This document shows, piece after piece, positions 41,747 to 51,827 of a stretch of 64,000 nucleotides of DNA. The position numbers and the translations under genes are program-made. Numbering within the stretch: the stretch's first letter is position 1; each line of letters starts with the position of its first letter. Source of the DNA: Rothia uropygialis (GTDB taxonomy: Bacteria; Actinomycetota; Actinomycetes; Actinomycetales; Micrococcaceae); NCBI RefSeq assembly GCF_004137765.1, contig NZ_NOIS01000003.1:186001-250000 (forward strand), in the 5' to 3' direction. A model generated the notes under the pieces. The model made no database searches. It was not told the DNA's origin and saw nothing but the letters and a program-made list of their open reading frames with translations.

Positions 41747-44089
41747 ATGGCTACCGCATCCCAGCAGTCCGCTGGCGGCTCCGTATCGGGTGGCACCCGC
41801 ATCGTGGACCTCAGCATTGAGGGGATGACCTGCGCCTCCTGTGTCGGCCGGGTCGAACGCAAACTGGGAAAAATCGAGGGGGTCGAGGCCAGTGTGAATC
41901 TCCCGCTCAAGTCGGCTCGGGTGACGGCACCGAAGGATATTGCCGACGAAACTCTCCTCGAGACCGTTCGTAGCGCAGGGTACACGCCGTCGATCGCCCC
42001 CAGCGCCCACGGCTCCTCGAGTGCAACCGAGCGCTCCGGCGAGCACGAGGTAACGCACCGCCACAGTGAGCACGCGGGGCATGACATGGCGATGCCCGCC
42101 GAATCTTCCATGAAAAAGCGAATCTGGGTTTCGGCGATTTTCACCATCCCGCTGTTCGCGATTTCCATGATCCCGGTATTTCAGTTCCCGCACTGGGCTT
42201 GGGTGGCCGCAGTACTCGCGTTGCCGGTGGCAACCTGGTCGGCGTGGCCTTTCCACGTGACCGCGGCCCGGGCCGCGCGCCACGGTTCCTCGACCATGGA
42301 CACCCTGGTCTCGCTAGGCGTGATCATCGCTTATCTCTATTCCCTCGGACGCCTCATCGCAGATCCGTCGATGACCGCGGGGGCCCATCCCGGCGTCCAC
42401 ATGGACATGTCTTCACACCAGGTCTATTTCGAGACCGCCGCAGTGGTTACGTTCTTCCTGCTCATCGGCAGATACATCGAAACGCGCGCTCAGTCCCGTT
42501 CGAGCGAAGCCCTGCACAAACTCTTGGACATGGGGGCCCGTGAGGTCGAGGTGTTGCGGGACGGCGGCTCACGGTCGGTCCGCGTCCCGGTCGAAGAACT
42601 ACAGGTAGACGATGAATTCCTGGTTCGCCCTGGCGAAAAAATAGCCACGGACGGAACGGTCATCAACGGGAACTCCGCAGTCGACGAGTCGATGCTGACC
42701 GGGGAGTCCGCGCCTGTGGAGGTCGCCGAGGGAAGCACCGTCACGGGTGCGACCCTCAACCAGGGAGGGCGGCTCGTTATCCGGGCCACCCGTGTCGGCG
42801 AGGGCACCACTTTGGCGCAGATGGGGCGGCTCGTCGCCGATGCCCAATCCTCCAAGGCTCCCGTGGCCCGGCTGGCCGACCGGATTTCGGCGGTCTTCGT
42901 GCCCATCGTCTTGGCGCTTGCGGCTCTCACGTTCATTCTCTGGTGGGTCATCGGTGGAGCGTTGGCCCCGGCATTCGTCGCGGGAGTTTCGGTGCTCGTG
43001 ATCGCGTGCCCCTGTGCGCTCGGGCTCGCGACTCCGACGGCTCTCCTGACAGGAACCGGCCGTGGCGCCCAGCTCGGCATCCTGATCAAATCCGCCCAAG
43101 TCCTCGAGGACACACGCCGCGTGGACACCGTTCTGCTCGACAAAACGGGCACAGTAACCAACGGCGAACTCACGCTCGAGGAGACCCGAGTTCTAAACTC
43201 TTCTGCCATGAGCCTTGATGAACATGAGGTTCTGGCGGTCGCGGGTGGCCTGGAGAACGCTTCGGAGCATCCCATAGCCCGCGCGATTGCAGATGCTGCG
43301 CGCAGGGAATTTGGGGATCTGCCGCCTGTTTCGGATTTCCGGAGCTCCCCCGGCGGCGGGGTCCGTGGGCAGGTTGATATCGGTGGCACTGCGCACGACA
43401 TCGTGATCGGGCAGTCTTCTTGGCTGCAGGACGTTGGCGTCGAGGTCCCCTCCATCGATCTCGACGTCATGACCGAATTCCAGGAAGACGGCGCCACTTC
43501 GGTCTTTCTCGCGGTGGACGGCGCCGTTGCCGGGTTGCTGGCCCTCCGCGACAAGCCGAAGATCGACGCCGAGGGCTCGATCGCAGAGCTCAAGGACATG
43601 GGGCTGCGACCGATTCTGCTCACGGGCGACGCCGCTCCCGTGGCCCGGGCCATAGCGGCGGACGTCGGCATCGCCGGGTCCGATGTGATCGCGGGTGTCA
43701 GCCCGAGCGGCAAGGTGGATCAGGTCAAACGTCTGCAAAGCGAGGGGCACGTCGTCGCGATGGTCGGAGACGGGGTCAACGACGCGGCCGCTCTGGCGCG
43801 CGCCGACCTGGGTATTGCCATGGGGGCAGGTACCGATGTCGCCCTCGAAGCCTCGGACATCACTCTGGTGCGCGACGAGGTCGGTTCGGTTCCACAGGCG
43901 ATTCGCCTTTCGCAAGCCACGCTCCGGGTCATCACGTCGAGCCTGTTCTGGGCCTTCGGCTACAACGTCATCGCCATCCCCGTAGCTGCCTTCGGTCTTC
44001 TCAACCCCATGATCGCCGGTGCCGCGATGGCATTTTCGTCGGTCTTTGTGGTCCTGAACGCGCTGCGATTGCGCCAGTTCGGGCGGTAA
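41747..44089 (+). CDS. copA: Copper-exporting P1B-type ATPase
   Basis: 780 residues. One N-terminal HMA domain ([16 protein letters not shown], about 27-42) and a His-rich linker ([15 protein letters not shown]) precede eight membrane helices. The ion-binding CPC lies in [15 protein letters not shown] (about 423), the actuator loop in [10 protein letters not shown], the phosphorylated Asp in [11 protein letters not shown], the HP motif in SEHPIARAI and the hinge in [16 protein letters not shown]. It pumps Cu(I) out of the cytosol. A strong AAGGAGG ribosome-binding site precedes the ATG. Confidence 0.96.
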   Translation: MATASQQSAGGSVSGGTRIVDLSIEGMTCASCVGRVERKLGKIEGVEASVNLPLKSARVTAPKDIADETLLETVRSAGYTPSIAPSAHGSSSATERSGEHEVTHRHSEHAGHDMAMPAESSMKKRIWVSAIFTIPLFAISMIPVFQFPHWAWVAAVLALPVATWSAWPFHVTAARAARHGSSTMDTLVSLGVIIAYLYSLGRLIADPSMTAGAHPGVHMDMSSHQVYFETAAVVTFFLLIGRYIETRAQSRSSEALHKLLDMGAREVEVLRDGGSRSVRVPVEELQVDDEFLVRPGEKIATDGTVINGNSAVDESMLTGESAPVEVAEGSTVTGATLNQGGRLVIRATRVGEGTTLAQMGRLVADAQSSKAPVARLADRISAVFVPIVLALAALTFILWWVIGGALAPAFVAGVSVLVIACPCALGLATPTALLTGTGRGAQLGILIKSAQVLEDTRRVDTVLLDKTGTVTNGELTLEETRVLNSSAMSLDEHEVLAVAGGLENASEHPIARAIADAARREFGDLPPVSDFRSSPGGGVRGQVDIGGTAHDIVIGQSSWLQDVGVEVPSIDLDVMTEFQEDGATSVFLAVDGAVAGLLALRDKPKIDAEGSIAELKDMGLRPILLTGDAAPVARAIAADVGIAGSDVIAGVSPSGKVDQVKRLQSEGHVVAMVGDGVNDAAALARADLGIAMGAGTDVALEASDITLVRDEVGSVPQAIRLSQATLRVITSSLFWAFGYNVIAIPVAAFGLLNPMIAGAAMAFSSVFVVLNALRLRQFGR

Positions 44090-44411
44090 CGTCATCGGCC
44101 CCTCGCCCACGTGAAGTAGGTCCCGCTCTCGGCAGACGAGCTAGGATGCCGAAATCCACGTCTTTTGCAAGGACCTGTACAGGATGTTCGATCATGTATC
44201 CACGGGTGTAAAACGTGTTACGTCCTAAACTGGCAGGGGTCTCGCCAGAGGACCGGCTGCGAAAAATATTCCACGCGCTATGGGCAGGACAGACTGGGCC
44301 AAGGATCGCAGGCCCCATGCTTTCAATTGCGATCAGCTTCCACCTCATCACCATTGGGACGGGCTTTGCAGTCGCCTCCTAGATCCTGCTCGACAAGGTT
44401 GCGGGATTCGA
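44090..44411. other. Intergenic region after copA
   Basis: 322 bases between the convergent copA and DUF418 genes. No hairpin with a T-run, no coding signal and no RNA gene could be recognised. Confidence 0.5.
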
Positions 44412-45449
44412 TCAATTGCTCCGCGGCACGGATCGAGAAGCCCCGTTTCCCCACCATGTGACCAGACGCCACAAGCGCTCCAGCGGTCCCTGGGCGAACG
44501 CGCGTAGCCAGGCCTTCGAATACAGCCATTGGACGACCAGTACTGCGCCACAACCGACCAGGCACCACACCCACGAGGCAGGGTCTTCGGATTCGAAGAG
44601 ACCAGGCACGAGGAATCGTGCCGCCAACACGATCACTGTCGCGCCGATGTAATTGGTCAAGGCCATCTTGCCGAGGGGCGAGAACGTCGCGATCATGAAG
44701 CCACGGACGGGTGTAGTCATGATCGCCAGGACCACGAAGCAGTACGTCAGGGCGCCCAGGAGTCCGAATTGTGCGGCGAAATTGCTGTCGAGAAATCGTG
44801 CCTGCTGTGATGTCATCAGGTAGCCGCAGGCGTCGGCGATCACCAGGATCAGGGCAACCCCCCAGGTCAGTTTCGGGTAAGCGGTCATTTTGCGCACCCA
44901 CGAGGAACCTCCTAAAGAGAATCCCAGGAGGAACAGACCCGGGATCACCGCGGGGCCTCCGCTGAAGACAGTGACCCCCACAACCGTCAATGCCACACCG
45001 GATACCAGGCAGACCCAGGTGCGTGCCTTCTCGGGCACGAAGGTAGAGGGCAACAGGAAGACCAACCCTGCCACGGCGTAAGGCAGAAGCGCCTCACCAG
45101 GCTGGAGGACCTGGTGGATCACGCCGAGCACGGCGAGCATGAGGAACCTCCGTGCCATAGCCCAGCGCGGCGAATCCGTCTTTGCCCGAGCACCCGCCCA
45201 CATCAGACCGAATCCGGTACCGAACAAGAGCGAGAAAATAGGGAAGAAACGTTGTTGCACAAAATCATTGAGCCAGTGGCTCGTTTCGTTCGGTAGAGCA
45301 CCCAGATGCAGAATCTGAGGGGCATTGACGAGAATGATTCCGGCCAGTGCCACCCCTCGCAGAACATCCAGCTCCGGGATGCGACCGTCCACGGAGGAAC
45401 TCGAGGCCGCACGGGCAGGGGCCGATCCGATCTTTATTCCAGAATTCAT
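44412..45449 (-). CDS. DUF418 family membrane protein
   Basis: 345 residues with about eight hydrophobic segments. The family opening is RIPELDVLRGVALAGIILVN followed by a PQ-containing loop, and the C-terminal DUF418 motif is FSPLGKMALTNYIGATVI. Members are integral membrane proteins of unknown function, often in stress or transport contexts. The first 22 residues are a Ser/Ala-rich cytosolic tail. It is monocistronic. Confidence 0.85.
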   Translation of the reverse strand: MNSGIKIGSAPARAASSSSVDGRIPELDVLRGVALAGIILVNAPQILHLGALPNETSHWLNDFVQQRFFPIFSLLFGTGFGLMWAGARAKTDSPRWAMARRFLMLAVLGVIHQVLQPGEALLPYAVAGLVFLLPSTFVPEKARTWVCLVSGVALTVVGVTVFSGGPAVIPGLFLLGFSLGGSSWVRKMTAYPKLTWGVALILVIADACGYLMTSQQARFLDSNFAAQFGLLGALTYCFVVLAIMTTPVRGFMIATFSPLGKMALTNYIGATVIVLAARFLVPGLFESEDPASWVWCLVGCGAVLVVQWLYSKAWLRAFAQGPLERLWRLVTWWGNGASRSVPRSN

Positions 45450-45821
45450 AATCGAAAAATTATCAACTAAACAAAACCTGAAACAGGCATTTTGTTCGAT
45501 ATCAGCGCTGGCTCACGCGAAATCATGCCTGACTATGGGGTACGGGGGTAGACCGGGCTCTACCCCGCACCACGCCCGGCCCCGGAGGCATGGTCGAATC
45601 CGACATCACCGACCTGCGCGAAGTGCGTTATCCGCGCAAAGTCCCGCTCACAAACCGAAATTCCCATGGAATCAGAAATGAATCCCTGATGTGCCGGGAA
45701 ATTGTGTCCTGAGGATTATCCTCGCCGATCCAGTTCGAACGCGCCGAATCAGCTGCGCCTTCGGTCCGGATCAGGGCATAATCTGCTGGGTGACTACCAG
45801 AAATTTGGTGGGCCCTGCCCA
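45450..45821. other. Intergenic region between DUF418 and the APC permease
   Basis: 372 bases. It has an AT-rich patch next to DUF418 (its likely promoter) and a perfect hairpin GGGGTAGA (45545-45552) / TCTACCCC (45559-45566) with a 6-base loop and no T-run. No gene is supported. Confidence 0.5.
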
Positions 45822-47213
45822 ATGAACCGGAATTCCGCCCCTCAACTGCGCAATTCGCTGACCAACCGGCACGTGACCATGATTGCGCTCGGCGGCGTGA
45901 TCGGTGCCGGACTCTTCGTCAGTTCAGGGGCGGTGCTCAACGCGGTCGGCCCCGCGGCGCTGATCAGCTATATCGTTTCCGGGGTCCTGGTCACTCTGAT
46001 CATGCGCGCCGTCGGCGAAATGGCCGTAGTGCTGCCGGAAGCCCGCAGTATCGAAAACTACCCGCGGTTCGGGCTGGGCCGATGGGCAGGGTTTTCGGTC
46101 GGGTGGATGTACTGGTACTTCTGGGTCATCGTCGCCGCAGTCGAAGCGGTCGCGGGGGCCGGAATCATCAGCGGGTTCTTCCCGTCTGTGCCGAACTGGG
46201 CAGTCTGCCTCGGTCTGATCGTCGCCATGACTGTCTTGAATCTGATCTCGGTTCGGGTCTATGCGGAGACGGAATTCTGGTTGGCTTCGATCAAGATCGT
46301 CGCGATCGTCTTTTTCCTCGTCGTCGGCGGCCTTTTTCTGCTTGGTCTCTTCGGGCACTCTCCCGGCACGACTCATCTGACCGAACACGGTGGGTTCTTC
46401 CCCAAGGGCTCGGGCGCCGTCGTTGTGGGATCCGTTACGGTGCTGTTTTCCTTCGCAGGCGCAGAGATCGCCACCATTGCCGCGGCTGAGTCCAAGGACC
46501 CGGCGAAGTATGCCGCCCGGGCAACGCGCCAAGTCATGTACAGGATTTTGTTCTTTTATCTCTTGTCCGTCTCGGTCATCGTCTGCGTGGTTCCGTGGAA
46601 CACGCCGATGTCCGGGTCCGAGGTGCGCAGCCCTTTCGCACTGACACTGAGCGCCGTGGGCATCCCGTATGCGGACGTCATCATGGAGGTTGTGGTTCTC
46701 ACCGCGGTCCTCAGTTCCCTGAACTCTTGCCTGTACTTGACCTCGCGCGTGCTCTTCTCACTGTCCAAACATGGTGACGCCCCGAAATTCCTCGTCAGAC
46801 TGAATTCCCGCAAGGTTCCTGCACGAGCCATCTTCGCCGCGACGGTCGTCAGCTACCTATCGGTGATTGCCAACTACTTTTTCCCGGAACAGGTCTTCCT
46901 GTTCCTCATCAATTCATCGGGTGCGGTGTGTCTGATCTATTACTTCCTGCTGGTCCTCGCAGAAGTATCAGTGCGACGCCGGCTGGCTGCTCAAGGAATC
47001 ACACCGGGCTTCCGGATGTGGGGGTTTCCGTGGCTGAGCTACCTCACGATGGCGTGGATCGTAGGGGTCCTCGCCTTCATGGCCGTTTATCCGGCCACGC
47101 GGTGGCAGCTCATGCTCTCTGCCCTCAGCTTCGCGATCGTCCTCGGCGCCTACAGGATTGTTCGACGCCGTCCGGTCACCTCGGGAAAAACCCGGGGTAA
47201 GAAAGTCCCCTAG
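45822..47213 (+). CDS. Amino acid permease, APC superfamily
   Basis: 463 residues with about 12 membrane helices. The APC signature region reads LRNSLTNRHVTMIALGGVIG then AGLFVSSGAVLNAVGPAALI, followed by MRAVGEMAVVLPE and FSFAGAEIATIAAAESKDP (consensus transmembrane region 6). These are features of the proton-coupled amino acid transporter group that includes GABA, aromatic and cyclic amino acid permeases; the substrate is not visible. ATG 45822 gives the family N-terminus, though no ribosome-binding site is obvious; the frame is open 40 codons upstream. Confidence 0.88.
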   Translation: MNRNSAPQLRNSLTNRHVTMIALGGVIGAGLFVSSGAVLNAVGPAALISYIVSGVLVTLIMRAVGEMAVVLPEARSIENYPRFGLGRWAGFSVGWMYWYFWVIVAAVEAVAGAGIISGFFPSVPNWAVCLGLIVAMTVLNLISVRVYAETEFWLASIKIVAIVFFLVVGGLFLLGLFGHSPGTTHLTEHGGFFPKGSGAVVVGSVTVLFSFAGAEIATIAAAESKDPAKYAARATRQVMYRILFFYLLSVSVIVCVVPWNTPMSGSEVRSPFALTLSAVGIPYADVIMEVVVLTAVLSSLNSCLYLTSRVLFSLSKHGDAPKFLVRLNSRKVPARAIFAATVVSYLSVIANYFFPEQVFLFLINSSGAVCLIYYFLLVLAEVSVRRRLAAQGITPGFRMWGFPWLSYLTMAWIVGVLAFMAVYPATRWQLMLSALSFAIVLGAYRIVRRRPVTSGKTRGKKVP

Positions 47214-47638
47214 TTGTGCTCTTCCGGGTGGGCGCGCTGACCGTAGTCTGGGCCCTGTTCTGAACCGCTCGGCTCGGAACCGTCCGACGTCGCGTTTCCC
47301 TTTTCCTGGGCTTCGCGCTCGCGGGCTTCCCGCTCACGGGCGTCCTTACGCGCTCTGGCTTGGGCGTAAAGGTCCGCCGAACGCTTATTGATACCGGTGC
47401 CCTGACCGAGTTCCTCGTCATTCGGCTTCTCGACGATGATCAAGGTCGCACACACAACGAGCGTTCCGACGAATACGCAACCGGCCACGGACAATGCGAG
47501 GCGGAATTCGGGTGTGTTGTTCGTCCCGCCCGTGGCGAAAATCAGGATGCACACGAATGCGACGACGGCCAGGACCGCCGCGATGATGAGCGGTCCCTTA
47601 ATGTCGGCCTTGATTCCGCGCTTGGGGCGCTGTGCCAC
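47210..47638 (-). CDS. Small membrane protein with charged coiled-coil tail
   Basis: 142 residues. Two hydrophobic segments (about 16-36 and 46-68) are joined by a short TGGTNNTPEF loop. The C-terminal half is strongly charged and helical (RARKDAREREAREREAQEKG) and ends disordered. It resembles small actinobacterial proteins of unknown function. It is convergent with, and overlaps by 4 bp, the permease gene. Confidence 0.7.
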   Translation of the reverse strand: MAQRPKRGIKADIKGPLIIAAVLAVVAFVCILIFATGGTNNTPEFRLALSVAGCVFVGTLVVCATLIIVEKPNDEELGQGTGINKRSADLYAQARARKDAREREAREREAQEKGNATSDGSEPSGSEQGPDYGQRAHPEEHN

Positions 47639-47733
47639 GTGTGTTCCTCCTGGTGTCTTCGCGATGCTTCTCTAGTCTACGTCCCGAAATCGACTCGCGC
47701 GGCCTGGGCATCGGCGTTTCGGGAGCCCGCAGA

Positions 47734-48372
47734 CTAGTCGCCGTCGTTCTGCTGTTCCAAGGCGGTCGCGTCGTGCCGGAACGTCAAAGCGGCAAGGATC
47801 ATGAAGATTCCGACGATGATGGCTCCCCCGCCCGTCACGCCGAAAGCCGCTTTGGGACCGATCTCCCCGATGAGGAAAAGCGCGGCACCCGTTAGGAATG
47901 TCACCAATCCGGCGATCTTCCAGTCCTTGGACATGGCCGAGGTGGTGGAGGTTCGCATGCCTTGAAGCAATTCGGTGACGCCGCAAATCGAAAGAATCAA
48001 CCCGGCGATCAGGACCAGGGTCGGAAGGGATCCCGCGAAGGCGACCGTGAGCACGCCACCCAACAAATACAGAATCGCGTAAGACTGAATGACCGAGCTG
48101 CTGGGGCCGCGCTGACCGTACACGTGTTCGTTGAGGCTGCGCTGCATGTAGATCAGTGCGATGCCCTGCGCTATCAGGTAGAGGCCCAGGATCCATCGCA
48201 CGATCATCAGCGTCGGCTCTTGCCAAAAGACCGTGATCAGGCCGTACACGAGGTAGATGAGCGCGCGTGTGAGCGCCGGTCCGAACAGAGCACGAAGCTC
48301 CCGAACGGTCTGGCGGGTTTCCGGAGCGGGCATTCGGCGGTTTGCCTTTCGCAAGTTGGGTTTCACGACCAC
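47734..48372 (-). CDS. HdeD/DUF308-like membrane protein
   Basis: 212 residues with six predicted hydrophobic segments in three pairs, for example LIYLVYGLITVFWQEPTLMI, VRWILGLYLIAQGIALIYM, AILYLLGGVLTVAFAGSLPT and LVTFLTGAALFLIGEIGP. The repeated pattern and Gly placement match DUF308/HdeD-like proteins, whose role in acid or general stress is poorly defined. It stands alone. Confidence 0.7.
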   Translation of the reverse strand: MVVKPNLRKANRRMPAPETRQTVRELRALFGPALTRALIYLVYGLITVFWQEPTLMIVRWILGLYLIAQGIALIYMQRSLNEHVYGQRGPSSSVIQSYAILYLLGGVLTVAFAGSLPTLVLIAGLILSICGVTELLQGMRTSTTSAMSKDWKIAGLVTFLTGAALFLIGEIGPKAAFGVTGGGAIIVGIFMILAALTFRHDATALEQQNDGD

Positions 48373-48441
48373 ACACGAGCGACGTTTGTGGCGGGATTTC
48401 AGCTTAACCGTCCACCGCGGCCACGGGAAATGGAGAGTCCA

Positions 48442-49947
48442 CTAGATACTGTTTTCGAGGGCTTGCCGAAGCAGAACCAGCCCCCTTTCGAACCTGGGTT
48501 CACTGAGACCCCCGAAACCTACGACCACACCTGCTCGTCCGCGACCGCCACTCCAATACGTGCCCAGTCCTGAGACGACCACGCCCCGGCGCCTGGCCTC
48601 TTCGATGACCCTTGATTCCGCTTCTGGGGAGGGCAATTGCAGTACGGCATGCAGTCCTCCGTCCATCGGCAGAACCTGAACCTTACCGAGGGCTTCTGTC
48701 GCATCGAAGACGGACGCCATCAAATCCCGTCGGCGACGATAACTTCGCCGCATGCGAGCGGTGTGTCGTTGCAGCCCTCCCTCGGCCATGAACCGGGTCA
48801 TGGCGTCCTGAAGTATCCCGGAAATCGGCGGTCCGGCGTCGTTCTTGAGACTGACCAGGTCTTCCGCGAGGTGGTGAGGCATAAGGAGATAACCCAGGCC
48901 CAGGCCCGGAGTCAGAACCTTGGCGAATGACCCGAGGGTCACGACGGATTGCTCCGCCCCCGTGCTCGGTTCATCCAGCGCGGCCAATGCCGGCAAGGGC
49001 TCACCGACATAACGAAGTTCCGAATCGTAGTCGTCTTCCACGAGGATCGCGTGGTTCTCCCTGGCCCAGTGAATGAGCTCGAGGCGTCGTGCTACCGGCA
49101 TCGAAGCGCCCATGGGGTATTGGTGGGACGGAGTCACCAGCACGACGTCGGGACGGTCGCCCCCGGCAGGGAAGCCGGCCGGGTTGAGTCCTTGCTCGTC
49201 GAGGGGGACGGGCACGATCCGGTGGCCGAGAGCACGGGGAACCCGGTGAAGGGACGGATAACCCGGATCCTCGACCGCAACGACCAACGTGCGAGCGTTC
49301 CTCTCAGAGAGAGTCGTAAGCAGAATACGGAGCCCGTCGCGGGCACCCGCCGTAACCAACAGGTCATCGGGCCCGCGCACCACAGAACGCATGAGACGCA
49401 GGTATTCGCTGAGTTGGTCCCGCAATGCCAGGGATCCCTGAGGTGCATAGCCCAGGGACGGTTCGGCCGCGGCCGCACGCCATGCCGCCCGCCACGTCGT
49501 ATTGGCCAGCGTCGAGGTGTCCGGGGTGCCCGGGCGGAGGTCGAATGGGCACGTGACCGAGGCCGGACGCGGGCCCCGGGTGGGCCTCGCCTCGCCCGGA
49601 GGACGGCGCGTCTCAAGGTCCGCGTGCGTTCCTCGTCGCGAAGGCTCACCGGTGTTTCGCGTGAAACCCGGGCGCACTACTCCGGGAAGCTCCGGGGTAA
49701 TGCGTGTACTACCCCGATCGGCCACCACGTACCCCTCGACGGAGAGCTGGTCATAGGCCGTGGTGACCGATCCCCGGGATACTCCGGTTCTGTCGGCGAG
49801 CACGCGTGTCGACGGGAGACGGTCACCCGGCAGAAGACGCCCTTCAGTCACCAGAGCGCGGATCTGCTCGACTATCTGACCGGGTATCGACCCGGCAGAA
49901 CGGTCGATCGCCAGCGGAAGCTCCACGTCAGCCCTGTAGCGCGCCAT
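48442..49947 (-). CDS. pdxR: MocR/GntR-type PLP-dependent regulator (PdxR-like)
   Basis: 501 residues. An N-terminal GntR winged helix-turn-helix (about 10-80: IPGQIVEQIRALVTEGRLLP, SRGSVTTAYDQLSVEGYVV) is joined by an Arg/Pro-rich linker to a fold-type I aminotransferase domain (about 135-495), with the PLP lysine in GSFAKVLTPGLGLGYL and the phosphate/ring contacts in LVEDDYDSELRY. MocR proteins of this kind (PdxR) activate pdxST when PLP is low. Here it is divergent from a small membrane-protein/XRE pair, with pdxST just beyond. GAGGTGA precedes the ATG. The symbol is inferred from family and neighbourhood. Confidence 0.85.
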   Translation of the reverse strand: MARYRADVELPLAIDRSAGSIPGQIVEQIRALVTEGRLLPGDRLPSTRVLADRTGVSRGSVTTAYDQLSVEGYVVADRGSTRITPELPGVVRPGFTRNTGEPSRRGTHADLETRRPPGEARPTRGPRPASVTCPFDLRPGTPDTSTLANTTWRAAWRAAAAEPSLGYAPQGSLALRDQLSEYLRLMRSVVRGPDDLLVTAGARDGLRILLTTLSERNARTLVVAVEDPGYPSLHRVPRALGHRIVPVPLDEQGLNPAGFPAGGDRPDVVLVTPSHQYPMGASMPVARRLELIHWARENHAILVEDDYDSELRYVGEPLPALAALDEPSTGAEQSVVTLGSFAKVLTPGLGLGYLLMPHHLAEDLVSLKNDAGPPISGILQDAMTRFMAEGGLQRHTARMRRSYRRRRDLMASVFDATEALGKVQVLPMDGGLHAVLQLPSPEAESRVIEEARRRGVVVSGLGTYWSGGRGRAGVVVGFGGLSEPRFERGLVLLRQALENSI

Positions 49948-50011
49948 ATGCGTTCACCTCATCTACGTGCTTCCGGAAGGTCCTCGTTCGGGGCCTTGAA
50001 AAGCCCTCTTG

Positions 50012-50048
50012 TGTAAAGCAACCTATACATGTAAACGTTACTTTACAT
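50012..50048. promoter_or_regulatory. TGTAAA repeats in the pdxR / membrane-protein divergent promoter
   Basis: TGTAAAG (50012-50018) and ATGTAAA (50029-50035) lie in the same orientation, and TTTACAT (50042-50048) inverts the second (ATGTAAA-CGTTAC-TTTACAT). The repeats sit directly in front of the membrane-protein/XRE unit and are much more AT-rich than the flanks, so the small XRE protein is the first candidate to bind here. Confidence 0.5.
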
Positions 50049-50074
50049 CCAAAAATACCAATCAAGGAGAATGC

Positions 50075-50545
50075 ATGATTCGAAAGACCGATGTCACGAA
50101 ACGCCCCCGTTGGGGTTACGTGCGCCACGGGTCCCGCAAGGTTTACGCGTGGAAACCCGCACTGGCACTCGGAGCCATCACGACCGCCGCGGCCAGCCTG
50201 CCGGCATCGTTGCTCACCACGCACGGCACATTCGACGTTCTGGCTTTCTTCATCTTTTGCACATTCCTGCTCTCTCCCCTGTATATGCTGTGGTGGCTGA
50301 TTCTGGTCGATCGAGAGACAGTCCGAGGCGCAATCAAGGCCCCCGAAAAATCCATCGAATCCACGTGGTACACCCAGGCCGCTCAAGGTGTCTTCCACGA
50401 CCTCCTCATCGTTATGGGCCTCGGCGCAGCCCTGACGAGCTGGTGGAAATTGTCCTTTGACATATCCTGGTTTTTCCTCGGCGGGACCGTAGCGATGATG
50501 GTTGATTTCGCAGCCCGGTACGCCTACGAAAAATCTAGGAGCTGA
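50075..50545 (+). CDS. Membrane protein paired with a small XRE regulator
   Basis: 156 residues with a basic N-terminus (MIRKTDVTKRPRWGYVRHGS) and four hydrophobic segments in two pairs (about 28-72 and 100-150). I do not recognise the family. ATG 50075 follows CAAGGAGAATGC. The XRE gene starts 2 bp after the stop. In other bacteria, small membrane proteins co-transcribed with a minimal XRE repressor often form a two-gene sensing module, but no function is known for this one. Confidence 0.75.
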   Translation: MIRKTDVTKRPRWGYVRHGSRKVYAWKPALALGAITTAAASLPASLLTTHGTFDVLAFFIFCTFLLSPLYMLWWLILVDRETVRGAIKAPEKSIESTWYTQAAQGVFHDLLIVMGLGAALTSWWKLSFDISWFFLGGTVAMMVDFAARYAYEKSRS

Positions 50546-50547
50546 TC

Positions 50548-50754
50548 GTGAACAACCACGTACGGCACTACCGGATCGCCCTGCAGTGGTCTCAGCAGCA
50601 CCTGGCCGATCAGGTGGGCGTATCCCGCCAAACCATCTTGTCGATCGAAAAAGGCAAATATGATCCTTCCCTGCCTCTCGCGTTTCAGCTGGCGAGCGTA
50701 TTCGACTGCACCATAGAGGACCTCTTTGTTCCGGACCCCGAAGACCTCCCCTGA
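50548..50754 (+). CDS. Minimal XRE (Cro/CI-type) regulator
   Basis: 68 residues consisting almost only of a helix-turn-helix: VRHYRIALQWSQQHLADQVG, VSRQTILSIEKGKYDPSLPL and AFQLASVFDCTIEDLF. This is the YgzD/YozG-like single-domain type. It starts at GTG 50548, two bases after the membrane-protein stop, so it depends on that gene's translation. It probably controls the unit through the TGTAAA repeats upstream. Confidence 0.88.
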   Translation: MNNHVRHYRIALQWSQQHLADQVGVSRQTILSIEKGKYDPSLPLAFQLASVFDCTIEDLFVPDPEDLP

Positions 50755-50902
50755 GCGCTGATCCAATTCGAGGCGGCAGGATGCGTCACTTCGGTCTTGA
50801 CCTCGCAGAACTCTCGCTTCGGCAGATGTATTCCAACTGGACCAAAATTTTTCCGCAATTCTGGCCCTTACTCTGTACCAGGAGCTCGGACATGATGGTC
50901 TC

Positions 50903-51820
50903 ATGACTGAATCAGCTACCGAAAACTCTGCCCAGACCGGCTCGCCCCTCGTCAAGCGGGGCCTGGCCGACATGTTGAAGGGCGGCGTCATCATGGACGT
51001 CGTCACCCCGGAACAAGCCCGCATCGCCGAGGACGCGGGCGCGGTTGCCGTCATGGCTCTGGAACGAGTGCCCGCCGATATCCGGGCTCAGGGCGGAGTC
51101 GCCCGTATGTCCGATCCGGACCTGATCGAGCAGATTATCGAGACCGTTTCCATCCCTGTCATGGCCAAGGCTCGAATCGGGCATTTCGTCGAGGCCCAGA
51201 TCCTCGAGGCGCTCAAGGTCGACTACATCGACGAGTCCGAGGTTCTTTCCCCCGCCGATTACGTGAACCACATCGACAAGCAGAAGTTCACCGTCCCGTT
51301 CGTGTGCGGTGCAACCAACCTGGGCGAGGCCCTCCGCCGCATTGCCGAAGGCGCCGCAATGATCCGTTCCAAGGGTGAAGCCGGTACCGGGGATGTTTCC
51401 GAAGCAACCAAACACATTCGGACCATCAAGTCACAGATCGCCGATCTCCAGGCCGCCTACGCTTCCGCACCCGATTCGCTGTACGTCAAGGCCAAGGAAC
51501 TTGCAGCACCGTACGACATCGTTGTGGAGGTCGCACGCACCGGAAAGCTGCCGGTCGTTCTGTTCACGGCCGGCGGCGTCGCGACTCCGGCGGATGCCGC
51601 GATGATGATGCAGCTCGGTGCCGACGGGGTGTTCGTCGGATCCGGAATCTTCAAGTCCGGCAACCCTGCACAGCGCGCGGCCGCAATCGTCAAGGCAACG
51701 GCCTACTACGACGACGCCCACGCGGTCGCCGAAGCCTCACGCGGACTCGGTGAAGCCATGGTCGGGATCAACGTGGGCGATCTTGCGGCCCCGCATCGCC
51801 TGGCAGAACGCGGCTGGTAG
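50903..51820 (+). CDS. pdxS: Pyridoxal 5'-phosphate synthase, lyase subunit
   Basis: 305 residues making PLP from ribose 5-phosphate, glyceraldehyde 3-phosphate and ammonia delivered by PdxT. The TIM barrel opens [20 protein letters not shown], and the catalytic lysines are in [18 protein letters not shown] and in the [10 protein letters not shown] region. The phosphate loop is [15 protein letters not shown]. The family is one of the most conserved known and the match is clear. There is no evident ribosome-binding site next to ATG 50903. pdxT follows within 8 bp. Confidence 0.97.
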   Translation: MTESATENSAQTGSPLVKRGLADMLKGGVIMDVVTPEQARIAEDAGAVAVMALERVPADIRAQGGVARMSDPDLIEQIIETVSIPVMAKARIGHFVEAQILEALKVDYIDESEVLSPADYVNHIDKQKFTVPFVCGATNLGEALRRIAEGAAMIRSKGEAGTGDVSEATKHIRTIKSQIADLQAAYASAPDSLYVKAKELAAPYDIVVEVARTGKLPVVLFTAGGVATPADAAMMMQLGADGVFVGSGIFKSGNPAQRAAAIVKATAYYDDAHAVAEASRGLGEAMVGINVGDLAAPHRLAERGW

Positions 51821-51827
51821 GCAGTCC

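Noticed and set aside
45545-45566. Perfect GGGGTAGA/TCTACCCC hairpin considered as a terminator or riboswitch element
   Set aside because: There is no T-run, it lies upstream of both flanking gene starts, and no known aptamer motif surrounds it; recorded only in the intergenic entry.
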